Assembly (NCBI RefSeq): GCF_963576615.1
Contig: NC_088717.1
Location: 38,332,302 to 38,396,301, forward strand
Length of the DNA stretch: 64,000 nt
DNA from: Watersipora subatra
Taxonomy: Eukaryota > Bryozoa > Gymnolaemata > Cheilostomatida > Watersiporidae
Direction of reading: 5' to 3'
A program made the position numbers and the translations under genes. How positions within the stretch are numbered: position 1 is the stretch's first letter; each line of letters opens with the position of its first letter. The notes beneath the pieces were generated by a model. It ran no database searches and was not told the origin of the DNA. It was given only the letters and a program-made list of their open reading frames with translations. Below are positions 32,917 through 45,200 of the stretch, in pieces.

Positions 32917-33282
32917 TCAAGTCATTTGAATCATCATCAGCTCTCTACTCAACAAGGAAATCCGATGTTGCAAACTTACTGTCCATGATTTCACCTCCAT
33001 TGCTAGAGTAATTCTCAGAAAGACATGTAGCTTGTGAGTAAATTGTTCATTCATTGGTCTTTGATCTACTACTGCAACTGTTAGCCAAATTGTTGGCTGA
33101 GAATTAAGGACACTGCTAGCAAAACCAAACATATTTGGGTTTTCCTTTATTTCGAAGTTGTGAAAGCTTTGACTAACTTTGTTCCCTGAGTGGGCTTTCT
33201 TATAGACATCTAGTAGATATTCATCAGCTATGTCATTGGTGTATACCGAGCAGGAGCATGCTCTATTTAGCATGCAATACAT
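32917..33282 (-). CDS. Hypothetical ORF, possible exon
   Basis: 121 codons from ATG to TGA. Its codon mix is more even than in neighbouring random ORFs. Within it ATGGACA|GTAAGT would make a good donor, which would end an exon after the KSWT codons. No signal peptide, membrane segment or known motif is seen, and no partner exon was found nearby. Treat as unproven. Confidence 0.2.
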   Translation of the reverse strand: MYCMLNRACSCSVYTNDIADEYLLDVYKKAHSGNKVSQSFHNFEIKENPNMFGFASSVLNSQPTIWLTVAVVDQRPMNEQFTHKLHVFLRITLAMEVKSWTVSLQHRISLLSRELMMIQMT

Positions 33283-33330
33283 ATACCAAAAATATGGTTC
33301 AGTTATGGAAATTTTTTATATCTTAGTTAC

Positions 33331-33535
33331 TCGGTAAATCCGTTACTCACTCAGTTACTCCCTCAGTTACTCACTCAGCTACTCACTCAGTTACTCACTC
33401 AGTTACTCACTCAGTTACTCACTCAGTTACTCACTCAGTTACTCCCTCAGTTACTCACTTAGTTACTCAGTTGCTCAGTTGCTCAGTTACTCAGTTACTC
33501 AATTATTCAGTTACTCAGTTACTCGGTTAATTAGT
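33331..33535 (+). repeat. 12-bp minisatellite (CAGTTACTCACT)n
   Basis: About seventeen copies, degrading downstream to a 10-bp CAGTTACTCA / GTTGCTCA pattern. Confidence 0.9.
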
Positions 33536-36500
33536 TTTACACACCTATAGAAGAGGAATCCCTGAAAGATTTGACTCTGTTTACAACCCAACTAGCTCTT
33601 TGAAAAGTAGCAAAAGTGATAAAGTTGCTTTGATAGGTAACATAAACAGATCAACTCTTTACCTCAACAATTATTTTCAAAATTTTAGTCCTATCTGTAT
33701 GGAAAAATAAGTCTTTGTTCGAAACGAAACTGTGACAAAAAACTGGTTTTGGACTTGACTTGAATACAAAGACAACGCCTGAAAAACTGTTTTTATGAGT
33801 CTGTTATGTCTCTCATTCCTTGTTAGTTCCTAACTTGCTGACAACCATAGCCCGAGTGACGTTTGTGCAGTTACAGACACTACATGCTATCTGAGTGTCC
33901 TGGTGTGTAACTTTTCATGTAAAGTTTGACAGGCCTAAACATGGCCCAAAAACATTACCCAAAGTGGCTCTGGTTTGTGTGCGTAAACTAGAGTATAGTT
34001 TTATATCAACTTTTAGTTATCAAAAAGAATTACAGTAGAGACGGGTTTCTGGATTGCAAAGAAGTACTTTTGTAACTACCGTCATGAGTTGACATTTGTT
34101 TAATAAAAGGCAAGCATGATATTACTGCCCATTGCTACAACTTAATGTCCTGCATTCAGCATATTCTGCCGTTTATTTCTTGCATCTTGAGAGCATTTGG
34201 ATCATATCTTCTTAAATTGTTGTTCTTTGAATCAGAATATAAAGCTCAGGTTCTTAGCCTTTGCCGATGTATTAGTTAGGGAGCTATTAAAGGATTACGA
34301 CCCTAACATTACATCTGTTTCTCAGTCTACTTGTGTCTCTCGTCACACTGCCACACTTGTTTACTTCACCAGATGTGTGATGCGCTCGTGGTTGTTTTGT
34401 TTTTCGCGATCACTGATCCATCGCCTCATCAGATGTTTGGAATTTTACCAGTTGGTTCAAAAGTGTGTTTACTGTCTTCAGACGCTAGGCTGAATGCAAG
34501 CCTTCATCCGATTCTACTCTAGTCCTTTCTTTACCATAAATCATGGTTTATTCGGTACTGATAGTGAGCAACTTACAGAAGAGCCGACTGGTATTAAGAG
34601 ATTGCCTGCTAACACTTAAAGAGACTGGATAGGCTCTATGGCATGGCTACCTATTTGCGTGTTTCCAGTCCAGCTCAGTGATTTAGTGATTCATTGATTT
34701 ATTGCAGAAAGCAGTAGTGCAGTAGTGTAGTAGTGCAGTAGAACAGTACAACAGTAGAACAGTAGTGAGCTAGTGAGCTGAAACAACTGACCAGTAAACA
34801 ATAAGTTCCCGTTCAATTCCCAAAATAGGCTACTAGTGGTGACAGAAGCGACATGACCTTAAATCTCTTTATGAAATTGTGTTTGTTGAGGTTCTCTTGC
34901 CACTGGACTCAGACCTCTACAGCTAAGGTCACAGAGCCATTGTTTGTACAATCTTTGAAGGATTGCTCACCCAGTGTAAGGTTGAAGATAGCTTATAGCT
35001 CATATTAGTTGGTCAAGAAGACTTTGCAGGTAGATGCTTATTCTATCAGTGTACTGACAGAGAGCTGAACTCTAACATCCTTCTAACATTGTGTTGATGT
35101 TGCCCTCACACAATTGTATAATAATTGAGTGAATTGGTAGATGCTAGTTCTATCAGTGCACTGACATAGAACTGAAATCAGCCCCATCTTTATAAGTTTA
35201 CAGCTTTTGACATAGGAGCTGCGTGTTTGATACAACAAAATCACTGTTTTGAACAGTTATCAAGTTTTTTGACTTTCTAATATTTTTTTGTCACGCATTA
35301 TTTCTTTAAATTTTATTTAAATTTCTAGTCATATAACACTTGAAAACACAAGTTTTATCTAAGGGCTAAGCATTTTAATGTAGTGGATAACTTTTGAGCT
35401 TTTTTCATCTTTATTGTGGTTTTTCATTTTCTGCTTTTTATGTCAGCACTCTTCTGACAACTCATTTTTTTCTGCCACCAATTCTAAGGTGGCTGATTAA
35501 CCGGTACATTGTATATAATTGTATAATAATTGAGTGAATGAATGTAGAGTAGATAAATACAATAATAAATGAATAGATGAATAAGTAAACAAAAGAATGA
35601 CTAAATCTAAGAATAAATGCATAAAATAAGCAAAAGAAAAAGTAAATTCATACAGTGAAGAACAATCTGTTTTCATCTTTAATGCGACGTCTTCATATGA
35701 CGTGTTCTGTATAAGTTTAACTGTTAGTTTTTTGCAAACTGCAATGATTTGTTTTCACAGTACTGAATAATTTATTAATTGAATGAATAAATGAATGAAT
35801 GAGTAAATGAAGGAATAGACAAACACATAAGTAAATTAAATCAGTAAAGAACGAACTGTGCTCAACTTCAATCTTTTTATTTAATTTTCTGTATAGGTTT
35901 AGTTATTGCATAATTATCAGTTTTCCAAAACTTGACTTCACAAAAGAAGCTTAAAGACTGTATCAATTTTAATAGCCACAACTGATCTAATGTTTGCACC
36001 ATGTATCACTAGTTGTACATTCAATTCCCAATACTTTATCATTTAGTGTGTTCAAGTTGATCAAAGACTCTTGATCGTGCTGAATCATGAAACTAGCCTT
36101 GTTTAGGGGAAAGGATGTATGTAAAAAGGAAATACAACTTCACGCAACAAAATAGATACAGTATATGACCGACCAACTGTCAAACATTTGGTCCTCTGCG
36201 TAATTTTGGTCAACAACTAGACAAGGTCACTAACTAGGAATAACATAATACGAGAAATAAGAACACCTACTTACAGAAACAAAGCAATACAGAGTAAACA
36301 AGAGTGTTGATTATATAAACAAACAATACATGTGTATAAAATACAGCTATGCATATATGTCAATTCATTCATGATCTGAGTGAAAACATTTCTTACACTT
36401 TCGCAACTCACAGTTGCCATTTTGCTGAGCCTAAACAGTTGAATTAAGAACCATCTGTTCTGTGTAAGAAAGCAAGTAGTAACTAACCTTGTTTAGAAAA

Positions 36501-37570
36501 CAATGAAGTTCATAAAAAAGCTTTACATTACAAAGTAGGTAAGTTATATGACCAACTGGCAGACTCTTGTCTGCTGAGCAATTTGGTCTTTAACTGCTAG
36601 TATATAGTAGGTCAAGTTTCAGACTCAACCTACTCGTTTTAATACGGTTTGAGACATCAACAATATACCACAAGCTAGAATAAATGAAATTCTATTTTTG
36701 GTATAAATTGTGATTTCTATACCAACTCAAAGTTCATTATGTTATTATAGATAACATAACAGTGTTTTACAGCTCTTTTGCTAAGGTAACTAGAGTAGTC
36801 TGTGTGCTGAAAGTATCAGAAAATGTAGTATACTGCTGAATATTGACAGTGTCTAAAGTATGCTAAATGAGAATCATCAATGTTTTTCTCATAAAACAGC
36901 AAAATACCCTACGTTTATTTCTATATATCTCCTATTAATATAAATATAAATGATATGAACAAAAGAGACATTAAAATGAGGAGTTTGTAAATTCAGACTC
37001 AAAAGATGAGATATAAATTAGACGCTCCTATATCGTATATCGTATATAATAGGCCATGAACATGTATACCTGCTTGTTATAGTAAAAAGATTTTGTTGTT
37101 GTGCCTAGTTGTAGTCATACAAAATATTTGTTATTAGTTTTACTTTGCAGAATAGACTTTGCTGTTTAGAACAAATAAGCCGATACTTGTGCAGTTCCTA
37201 TCAACTTGTTGTACGATTACTGCAATCATGGTCTATAAAACCAGTGAGATTGATAATAAAAAGGAGAAAAGTTGTTGATGCAAACTAATAATACTGCGGT
37301 TACGATACAGCTCACAAATTAAAAGAGTCTACTCAAGTTTTTCCTTTTTGCATGGTCAAAGGGGTGAGTTTAAAAAGATCTGGATCCAGATTAGCCAATT
37401 ACATGTATTTTACTGTTCTTATAACATAAATTCCCTATAGCGTAAATGTTCCTGGAATAGATTATTTACGTTGTAGGACCAATATAATAAGTCGGCAAAA
37501 TTGCTAAGGAAAACTAGTCCTCTGTCCAACATGACCAAGAAAATATCTTCTATGAGAATATTGCAGATGA

Positions 37571-37735
37571 TGAGGAGTTCCGAGTGAGTAAGAGCAATTG
37601 GTTACTCACTTTAGCCATTTCCGTGTAAACTGTATCACATTACAGCTCAACTTTTCTTGATTGCAACATGGTCTGGTGTGTCTCGATACTACTGCTGAAT
37701 GAGTTAAGTTCATATCTCAGCAATAAAACTTTTCG
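37571..37735 (+). repeat. Dispersed repeat ending CAATAAAACTTTT, copy 3
   Basis: Direct copy of 14821-14992 at roughly 85% by eye; the upstream flank TATGAGAATATTGC also matches the inverted fragment at the window start (about 60-80). Confidence 0.65.
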
Positions 37736-38510
37736 TAAACTTTTCTAAACTTTGCCCACCCTATACCTACAAGTATATCTGACTTGACTGTAAACTGTGA
37801 CTGAGGCACTTTTACATAACATTGCTGAGTGCTATTAACATTCAACATAAAAAATAAACAAATAATTAACTAAACATTGGATGTAAATTGAAATGAAAAA
37901 CATTTAAAATTTTTGTTAATGTTGCACTATGAAATGTGATACTACCATATGTATGCAGTTTTACTTCAATTAGTTGAGTTATTCAGTGTTTAGATTATAT
38001 TAAATGGAGCTTCATATCTTCTGCTTTAGTTTTAAAGTTATGGGTATAAAATGATGAGTGCCTGTGGCAACAGTAGTAAAAAATCTGATGACGCTTTTAT
38101 GGAAACGAATCAAAATTAGAAAGTAAAACAAGATTTTTGAACCAATTATCTGCTGTATGATTTCAATATGATTTCAATAAATATCAATTATCTATGAAGT
38201 CAGCACAAACCAATTCTTTATAAAACCAAAAGACCAATTCTTTATGAAGTCAATAAAACCTACAAAGCTTACAATGAGACAAAAAGCTGATAAAAAGAAC
38301 AAATAAACAAAATAAAAAATTAAAATTAGAAAGGCTATATGAAATAATTTGAATTAAAATATACAATATATCAAATGTAAAAACAAAAGAAACATGAAAA
38401 ATGTATATTAATTTAATTGTTACACGATCTGCATTAGACTAGTTTATAAAGTAGATTACTCGTACAAAAGTGTCAGGCTTAATATTGTCAGCACTGTCAT
38501 ATTGTGTGTA

Positions 38511-38735
38511 TTAGTCCTCTTCTGCACTATCTGAGTCTGAGATCCTTAACTCCTGTTTCAGTGGAGACTCAGCTGTATAGGCAGATATCTTTGGTTTTTG
38601 GGCCTTTCTCTTGCCTGTCATTTCATGTCTCTTTGCTTCGCTTTCTTTAGCCTCTTTCTATAGCCTGTTTTTCTCAGCTGAGTCTGAGAGGATAGTAGAT
38701 CTTGCTTTCTTGCACACTAGATTTTTGCAAATTAC
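38511..38735 (-). pseudogene. Fragment of a charged protein C-terminus
   Basis: On the minus strand 48 open codons (38511-38657) end in KQELRISDSDSAEED then TAA. Immediately upstream an in-frame TAG (38658-38660) interrupts, but similar charged sequence continues above it (LSDSAEKNRL). The Lys/Glu-rich, Ser-Asp-acidic ending resembles the tails of many nuclear proteins; I cannot name the parent. It could be a processed fragment, or a real last exon if the TATAG serves as a splice acceptor. Confidence 0.3.
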
Positions 38736-40209
38736 ATTCTTGCAAATTAGATGCCTTGCAGATCTTGTGCTTTGTATCAACCTGCTCTAGGAAGGGCTTC
38801 TAATATTAGACTGGTTTGTTTTTATCTTGTCGTTTCTTAGCAAGTTTGTAAAATCAAAAAGCTAGTTATGACAAGAAATTAATTATTGCTCTAAATATAT
38901 TTACTAAAATTTGAAGCACTTGCACATTTTTTGATTATTTATTATTAAATTATATACATGTATTTATTTATTATTTATATTATTATTTCTTATTATCGTA
39001 ATTAAGTATATTATTTACCCTTTATTTATATATGTGTAATAAAATAACATAAATTTTTGCATTAATGCCAGATAGACACGCAAATTCCATCTTATTTTAC
39101 ACCTTATCAAATAATGCCAACGAATCTTTGCAATCAAGAGAGGCGGAATAAGTTCTTCAATGACACTATTTACCCCAAACCCCTAATTTCAAAAACTTAA
39201 AATGTAATAATACAAGATTTGATCACACTGTGTAGAGAACATGGTGAGTTAAAGCAGCGTATGTGTTTGATTCAACATATTTGAAATTACTTTAGAATAT
39301 ACAATGTGTTTCGTTGAGTTCGGCCTTAAACCATAATCGAAATCATTACTTTTTTGAGGAAAAATCAATAAATTTAAAGTTTTGTTTACCATTTAACACA
39401 AAAAGTACTAAGTGAAAGTAAAACAGCCACTCAGGCTCAGTATTTGTCTACAAAATAGAACAACCTAAAAACTGTAGCAGTTTTATTGCCAACAGGGATA
39501 GAACTACTTACCCCATGGCACTGATTATTCCTCTTTCCCTGTAAATAGAAACTAACATAGATGGATATATCAGGAAAGACCTCAATTTCTAGGCCTAGTG
39601 TGATTTACAATGACTTCATATCTTGCTTTCTTAGAGTATCAAACACTAGTAAGAAACAGGTAAGTTATACGAGATACCTTATCTCAATCAGGTATCTAAC
39701 AACTGTTTGCTGATGATGCATGTTATCTGACAGTAGACTGTAAACTGTCTGTGTATTAAGTTATCCACTCCTGATATTTGTACATCTAGACCAGGCAGGT
39801 GGTTGACTCTTTAAAATATTGAGATGGCTATAGAAAGGAACACTTTGTCTTCTTCACGTTGATAGATTTTTAGTGCTGTTCATACATATACACTCTTGAT
39901 ACACTTTAGACTGATTTATAAATATGAAGTTGATAATAACAGTCATGTACTACAGTATAGACTTAAAGACTTTGATAATATTTATTTATATTAGCTGATC
40001 TAACTTCTACAGATGTATTTTAACTTTGATTCTGTAAAGAATAATCACAGCAGCACTTATGCAAGACATTGGGAAAGGAACCACACAAGCTGACCTTGAT
40101 TCTGAGCTGTTTATTTATTAAATCAGCGTTATACATGTGATCTCATGATTAAACGTTTATACACTCGCCAAACGAGATTAAAACGAGATTAAAACGAGAT
40201 CTCATGATT

Positions 40210-40258
40210 AAACGTTTCTATGCTTGCCAAACGTTCATTGGCAAGCATAGAAATGTTT
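40210..40258. repeat. Perfect-stem hairpin
   Basis: AAACGTTTCTATGCTTGCCAA is followed by a 7-base loop and its reverse complement, with one mismatch in 21 bp. Immediately upstream, CTCATGATTAAACGTTT and AACGAGATT are directly repeated. Confidence 0.85.
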
Positions 40259-40505
40259 CTTAACAATATACTTTAATAATAGTTATTCAAGTTAACTTCT
40301 ATGACTTTTGCAGATAAAATTGGAATATTTTTCAATTTTTGTAAACTTGTACGATGTTTCTACTTTTATAAGTTATTAATTTAAAAGATATTTTACCAGC
40401 TCATCACATTGTCTACCTACAGACTAACAAGTTGCTTGGAATACTGCTGTTTTAGATAAAGGTTTTATTGCTTGATTGACCATATGAGTGCTGAGTTTAT
40501 TGGTA

Positions 40506-41626
40506 CAGTCAAACATGGATAACTCGTCCACGGATAGCTCGAAAAAATGGTTAATTCGAACATTTCCTTTGGTCCGTTCCCACGTAATGATAAATTGCTA
40601 TAGATAACTCGAATTCAACACTGTTAATTCGAACTGTTTTTTTGCCCAACAGCTACCGAAACGGTTGTTTTCGCTTTAGAAAATCACTTTATTCAAAGCC
40701 ATAGAGGTAAACTTCATCTGTTCGTAATTCATAAGCGTCGTTATTACCACCATCGGCAAAATATTTTTGTCAACGACTTTTCTAAAAGTTTGGTGAAATT
40801 TGATTTATACAGCGATACGATGAATAGCACGGGCTAGCCGGGTCACGCGCGCAAGAATTTTCGCCACGCACATACAAAACAAAAATCGCATGTTGTTCTG
40901 TATGTGCATGGCGAAAATCCTTGAGTGCGTGACTCGGCTAGCTCGTGATGAATAGTTTTCCGACGTTGATTCCGTGTTGAATCAACGTCGGAATGTTGAA
41001 TGTTTAAAACGTCTTAAAAAATGTTGTAATTAAACGTATACGTTGTCTGAGCTACAAAAAACTATTCATCGTTTGACCTAAACACAGAATACGTGTGTAC
41101 ATTCAATAAGTATCTATTAAAAAAGCGTGAGTGATATATAATGTACCGTAAAACCTCGTAAAACTTCTAATTGAACTGCCTCGGAGTGTTGCTCTTAACG
41201 AATCCCAGGTAAAGTAAAGTAATCTGCATAAACTTCAAGAAAAAACGGCAAAATTGATCGTGGGTAAAACCCCAAAAGAAAAAAATGTCTTTTCTTTTGA
41301 GCATTTCAACAACGATCAAGTTTTGCCAATGTCAATCTGAAAAACGTCCTGGCAATAACATCACCTCAAACAACAAACCAATCTCAAGTGATAGAAAAAT
41401 CTCTATACTTTTTCATGAAAACGTTTTAAACTTTACATTAGAAGCATTTAATTTGAAACAAGCCATTTGTGCTTTTGATTTATATTATAGTTTGTATATG
41501 TACATGTATCTACTAATAAATAAGTAAATATATGGACTTGTGACAGTGCTCTGATAACTTGAACGCTCTGATAATTCGAACACTTTTGCTCGGTCCCTTG
41601 AAGTTCGAGTTATCCATGTTTGACTG
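40506..41626. mobile_element. pogo/Tigger-like non-autonomous DNA transposon
   Basis: The termini CAGTCAAACATGGATAACTC and its reverse complement (GAGTTATCCATGTTTGACTG) are flanked by TA on both sides. The CAGT start and TA duplication fit the Tc1/mariner-pogo group. At 1121 bp, with no transposase, it depends on a partner. Inside are a large imperfect hairpin (about 40824-40952) and a perfect 13-bp-stem hairpin CCGACGTTGATTC/GAATCAACGTCGG (about 40961-40992). The ORF 41285-41527 shows no motif. Confidence 0.85.
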
Positions 41627-41967
41627 TATGTGTAATATCACATTAGCATTTTTATAAATTAACTCAAAAAGGTGTGTTTAATACTACAATGTACTAGCTA
41701 TAGCATACTTGAACAATTTGGTATTACAAAAATAATTCAATATTCATTTTTAAATGCACAGGTGTTCATTATAAACCGGAACTAACTTCTTTGCTTGTGA
41801 ACCTCTCGATATTGAATCCGACATAAAAACTTATCCAGAGACCAGCCTCAGCGGTAAACTTTAGTAGAAATTAAGAACTTAGGCAACAACAGCAACTAAA
41901 CATGTCGTTGTTTGTGTGCTCAGTCAGTTTTATTCGTATTTTTGTATCAGTCAGTTTTATTTGTTCT

Positions 41968-42107
41968 TGTTGGCTGTACATAACTAACTCATCTACCATT
42001 CTATTAACTCTATTATTATACTGAATGTCCTTGACCTTGTTCTTACATATTGTTGTAACCTTGACCTGATTAAATAAAAAAGGGGACTTCCTGTCTGAAC
42101 ATCAACA
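41968..42107 (+). repeat. Gypsy-2 5' LTR
   Basis: TGTTGGCTG ... CATCAACA, 140 bp. It includes GATTAAATAAAAAAGGGG, which may carry both TATA/initiator and AATAAA functions in a very short LTR. Confidence 0.95.
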
Positions 42108-42123
42108 TGGTGGCAGTGTGTCC
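42108..42123 (+). promoter_or_regulatory. Gypsy-2 primer binding site
   Basis: TGGTGGCAGTGTGTCC directly follows the LTR. The first nine bases match the Gypsy-1 tRNA-Leu primer site and then diverge, so the primer tRNA is uncertain. Confidence 0.6.
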
Positions 42124-42207
42124 TTCTTTGCCTTCAGAACTATCTATTTAATCCTACTCTTAGCTGATTGCTAATAGCCATCCATTGCCTATTCTTAGCT
42201 GACAATC

Positions 42208-45200
42208 ATGTCTAAGCTTGAGGCACCACAAGGATTTGACTTTTCATCACCAGCATCGTTTCCAGAATGGTTGAAGCGATTTAAACTGTATAGGGTAGCT
42301 ACTGGCTTGTTGGATAAGGACGGTGGTGTACAGATAGCAACCCTCCTCTACACGATGGGTGGGGATGCTGAACAGTTGTATGAAACATTTACATTTGCTG
42401 ATGATAACGAGAAGAAGGATTTTGATATAGTTTCTAAGAAGCTTCTGGATTACTTCAACCCAAAGCGGAACGTAATTCATCTTAGAAGTATATTTCATAC
42501 AAGAGCTCAGAGAGCAGACGAGAGTATTGAGAGCTTTATTAGGGATTTATACAAACTCAGTGAGCATTGCGAGTTTGCAGCAGAAAGAGACAATACTATC
42601 AGAGACAGATTAGTCGTTGGACTGCTAGATAAAGAACTGTCTGCAAAGCTACAGCTGGAGGAAAACTTAGACCTTAGCAAGACTATCTATATGTCTCGAC
42701 ACCATGAGCTAGTCAAAAATGAGGTTGCCAAACAAGTAGAGATTGATTCAATTAGCAGATCATCTGCTAGCTGTGGCACCAGCCAGAAGAATAGCGACAG
42801 GCAGGCAGTAACAAAATCGTACGCCAACTACCAAGAAACCATTAATTGTAATAACTGTGGCCTTAAACACAAGAGAAGACAATGCCCAGCATTCGGTAAA
42901 CAATGTCACCATTGCCAGAAGCCAAACCATTTTGCCAAGAAGTGCAGGAGTAGAACCAGATTAACTCCGGCTGCTGCAGAAATTGTCGATCAAAATATGC
43001 CAGAAGGAGAGACCTACTACTTAGATGCAGTGACACAAATACAGGACAACAGCGAGCCATGGTTTGTGAGTATCCCTATAAGCAACACAAACATTAAGTT
43101 CAAGGTTGACACAGGTGCCGATGTCACCATATTATCCAAAAACACTTATGACTTACTTATTGATAAACCTGTTCTATCTAAAGCCAATATTGAATTAAAG
43201 TCTGTTAACTCTGATGTAACTGTTTTTGGCTATTTCATATTGAACACTAAGTACAATGGTCATGAGTACTCACTCAAATGTTATGTAGCTGATTGTAGAT
43301 CTAACCTTTTGTCTAGGAATGCAGTTAAGCATATGGCGGTCATCAGCTCTGTGGTTGGTGCTGTCGGGTGTGGCACGGCTTTCGCGGTCCGGCCTGGTGC
43401 TGTGTTGGGTAAGATTAAAGGGAAGCCTGTAACCATCAACCTCAAAAGTAACATAAAACCTACTTGCATCAATGCTCCGCGTCGCATCCCCTTCCCAATG
43501 TTAGACAAAGTTGACAAAGAGCTAAACAGAATGCTCAGTCAAAACATTATTAAACCGGTAACACAACCCACTGAGTGGTGCTCCCCCATAGTTCCTGTCC
43601 AAAAAAAGTCTGGCGATGTACGACTCTGCGTAGACCTTAGGGCTGTCAATCGCGCAGTAGTTAGAGAAAATTATCCAATACCATCCTTCGAAGAACTGGC
43701 AGCCAAGTTTAGCAATGCAACAGTATTTTCAACACTCGACGCCCGCAGCGGCTACCACCAAATAGCTCTCGATGAGGAATCAAGCCTGCTGACCACATTC
43801 ATCACACACAGAGGCAGGTTTAGTTTCACACGCCTACCATTTGGGATATCCAGCGCCAGCGAGTTGTTTCAGAGGACCATGGAAGGAATTCTATCAGGAT
43901 GTGAAGGAGTCGTTGTCTATCAAGATGACATACTTATTTTTGGTCGCGATATGCAAGAACATGATCGGAGGTTAGAGGTAGTCTTGAAGCGAGTTGCAGA
44001 ACATGGACTGGAACTAAACAGCGACAAGTGCTCATACAGGCAATCTAAAGTCAAATTTCTGGGCCATATGTTCAATGCTAGTGGCATCAAACCAGACCCA
44101 TCCAAGCTGACAGCAATTGAGGCCATTGGTCATCCCAAAGATGTTCATACTCTTCGACGTTTTCTTGGCATGGTAAACTACATGCAACGATACATCCCGA
44201 ACCTCTCACAACTCGCCAGCCCACTAAACAACCTGCTAAAGAACGACAGTGTCTGGACCTGGGGACAACCACAAGAGGAGGCGATGAAGGCCATAATAGA
44301 ACGTCTTAAAGGTTCTCCCGGCCTTAGATACTACGATAAAAAACTCTCAGTTTCTTTGTATGCAGATGCATCTGCTGATGGTTTAGGGGCAATGATCTGT
44401 CAAGAAGGTCGTTGTGTGTCATTTGCATCCCGCACTACTAATGAGACCGAAAAAAACTATTCCAACATAGAGCGTGAGCTCCTTGCGCTTGTTTGGGCTT
44501 GCGAAAAATTTGACCAATACTTGCGCGGCTTGGAGAAATTCGATCTAGTCACTGACCATTCCCCATTAGTCCCCATGATTAACGGAAAAGACCTGAACAC
44601 AGTCCCACCCCGTTGTCAGCGTTTACTGATGCGTCTCATGCGATATAATCCGGTGGCAAGATATCTTCCAGGGCCACAGATGGTCGTTCCTGATACTCTT
44701 TCTCGATCACCAGACCTTAGTGATGTGCCAGACGTAAAACTGACTGAAGAAATAGAGGAGCATCTCACCTCAGTAAGAACAAATCTCCCCATATCTGACA
44801 CTAGAATAAACAGCATCATCAGAGCTACACAAAAGGACAGCATCTTGGTAGAAGCGCTTCATTATACTCTAGATGGGTGGCCCAAATACAGCAAAGATGT
44901 TGTCCCAGCACTACACCCTCTATTTCATGTACGCTCCAACCTATCCGTTGCAGAAAACATGCTTCTCTTTGAGAATAAAATAGTAATCCCAGAGTCGCTG
45001 AGGGAAGACATACTTGCCGCAATACATGAAGGTCATTGGGGGTTGGAAAAATGCAAATCTAGGGCAGCACAGGCGGTTTGGTGGCCAAGCATAAACAGCG
45101 ATATTCAGTCCCACATAGCAGCATGTGAATTCTGCAACAAGCATAAGCCCGCCAATCAAAAAGAGCCCATGATTTTACAGAGCGTTCCTGAAAGTAAATG

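Larger units (their letters stand above)
28495..33330. other. Non-coding repeat DNA, no firm gene
   Basis: No gene can be supported. Contents: the inverted-repeat pair at 30128-31020; two AACCCTAGGGTT palindromes near 29297-29330; and a minus-strand ORF of 121 codons at 32917-33282 (containing NSQPTIWLTVAVVDQR), whose frame includes a good donor (ACA|GTAAGT, about 32978). That ORF could be an internal exon, but it resembles no family I know. Confidence 0.5.
34190..40500. other. Non-coding repeat-rich stretch
   Basis: No intact gene is supported. ORFs at 34197-34522 include HLDHIFLNC just upstream, faintly like the end of a LINE reverse transcriptase. 34705-34770 is a CAGTAGTG/CAGTAGAACA tandem repeat. 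35030-35170 holds a duplicated block of about 110 bp (TCTATCAGTG, TTGTATAATAATTGAGTGAA), and the TTGTATAATAATTGAGTGAA motif recurs near 35520 before a degenerate (TGAA)n tract (35535-35830). 35970-36640 holds dispersed repeats (inverted partner 1505-1850; 36220-36300 is inverted at about 47990-48090). 37571-37735 is copy 3 of the CAATAAAACTTTT repeat. 38511-38760 holds a charged-tail pseudogene fragment. 40210-40258 is a strong hairpin. Confidence 0.55.
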
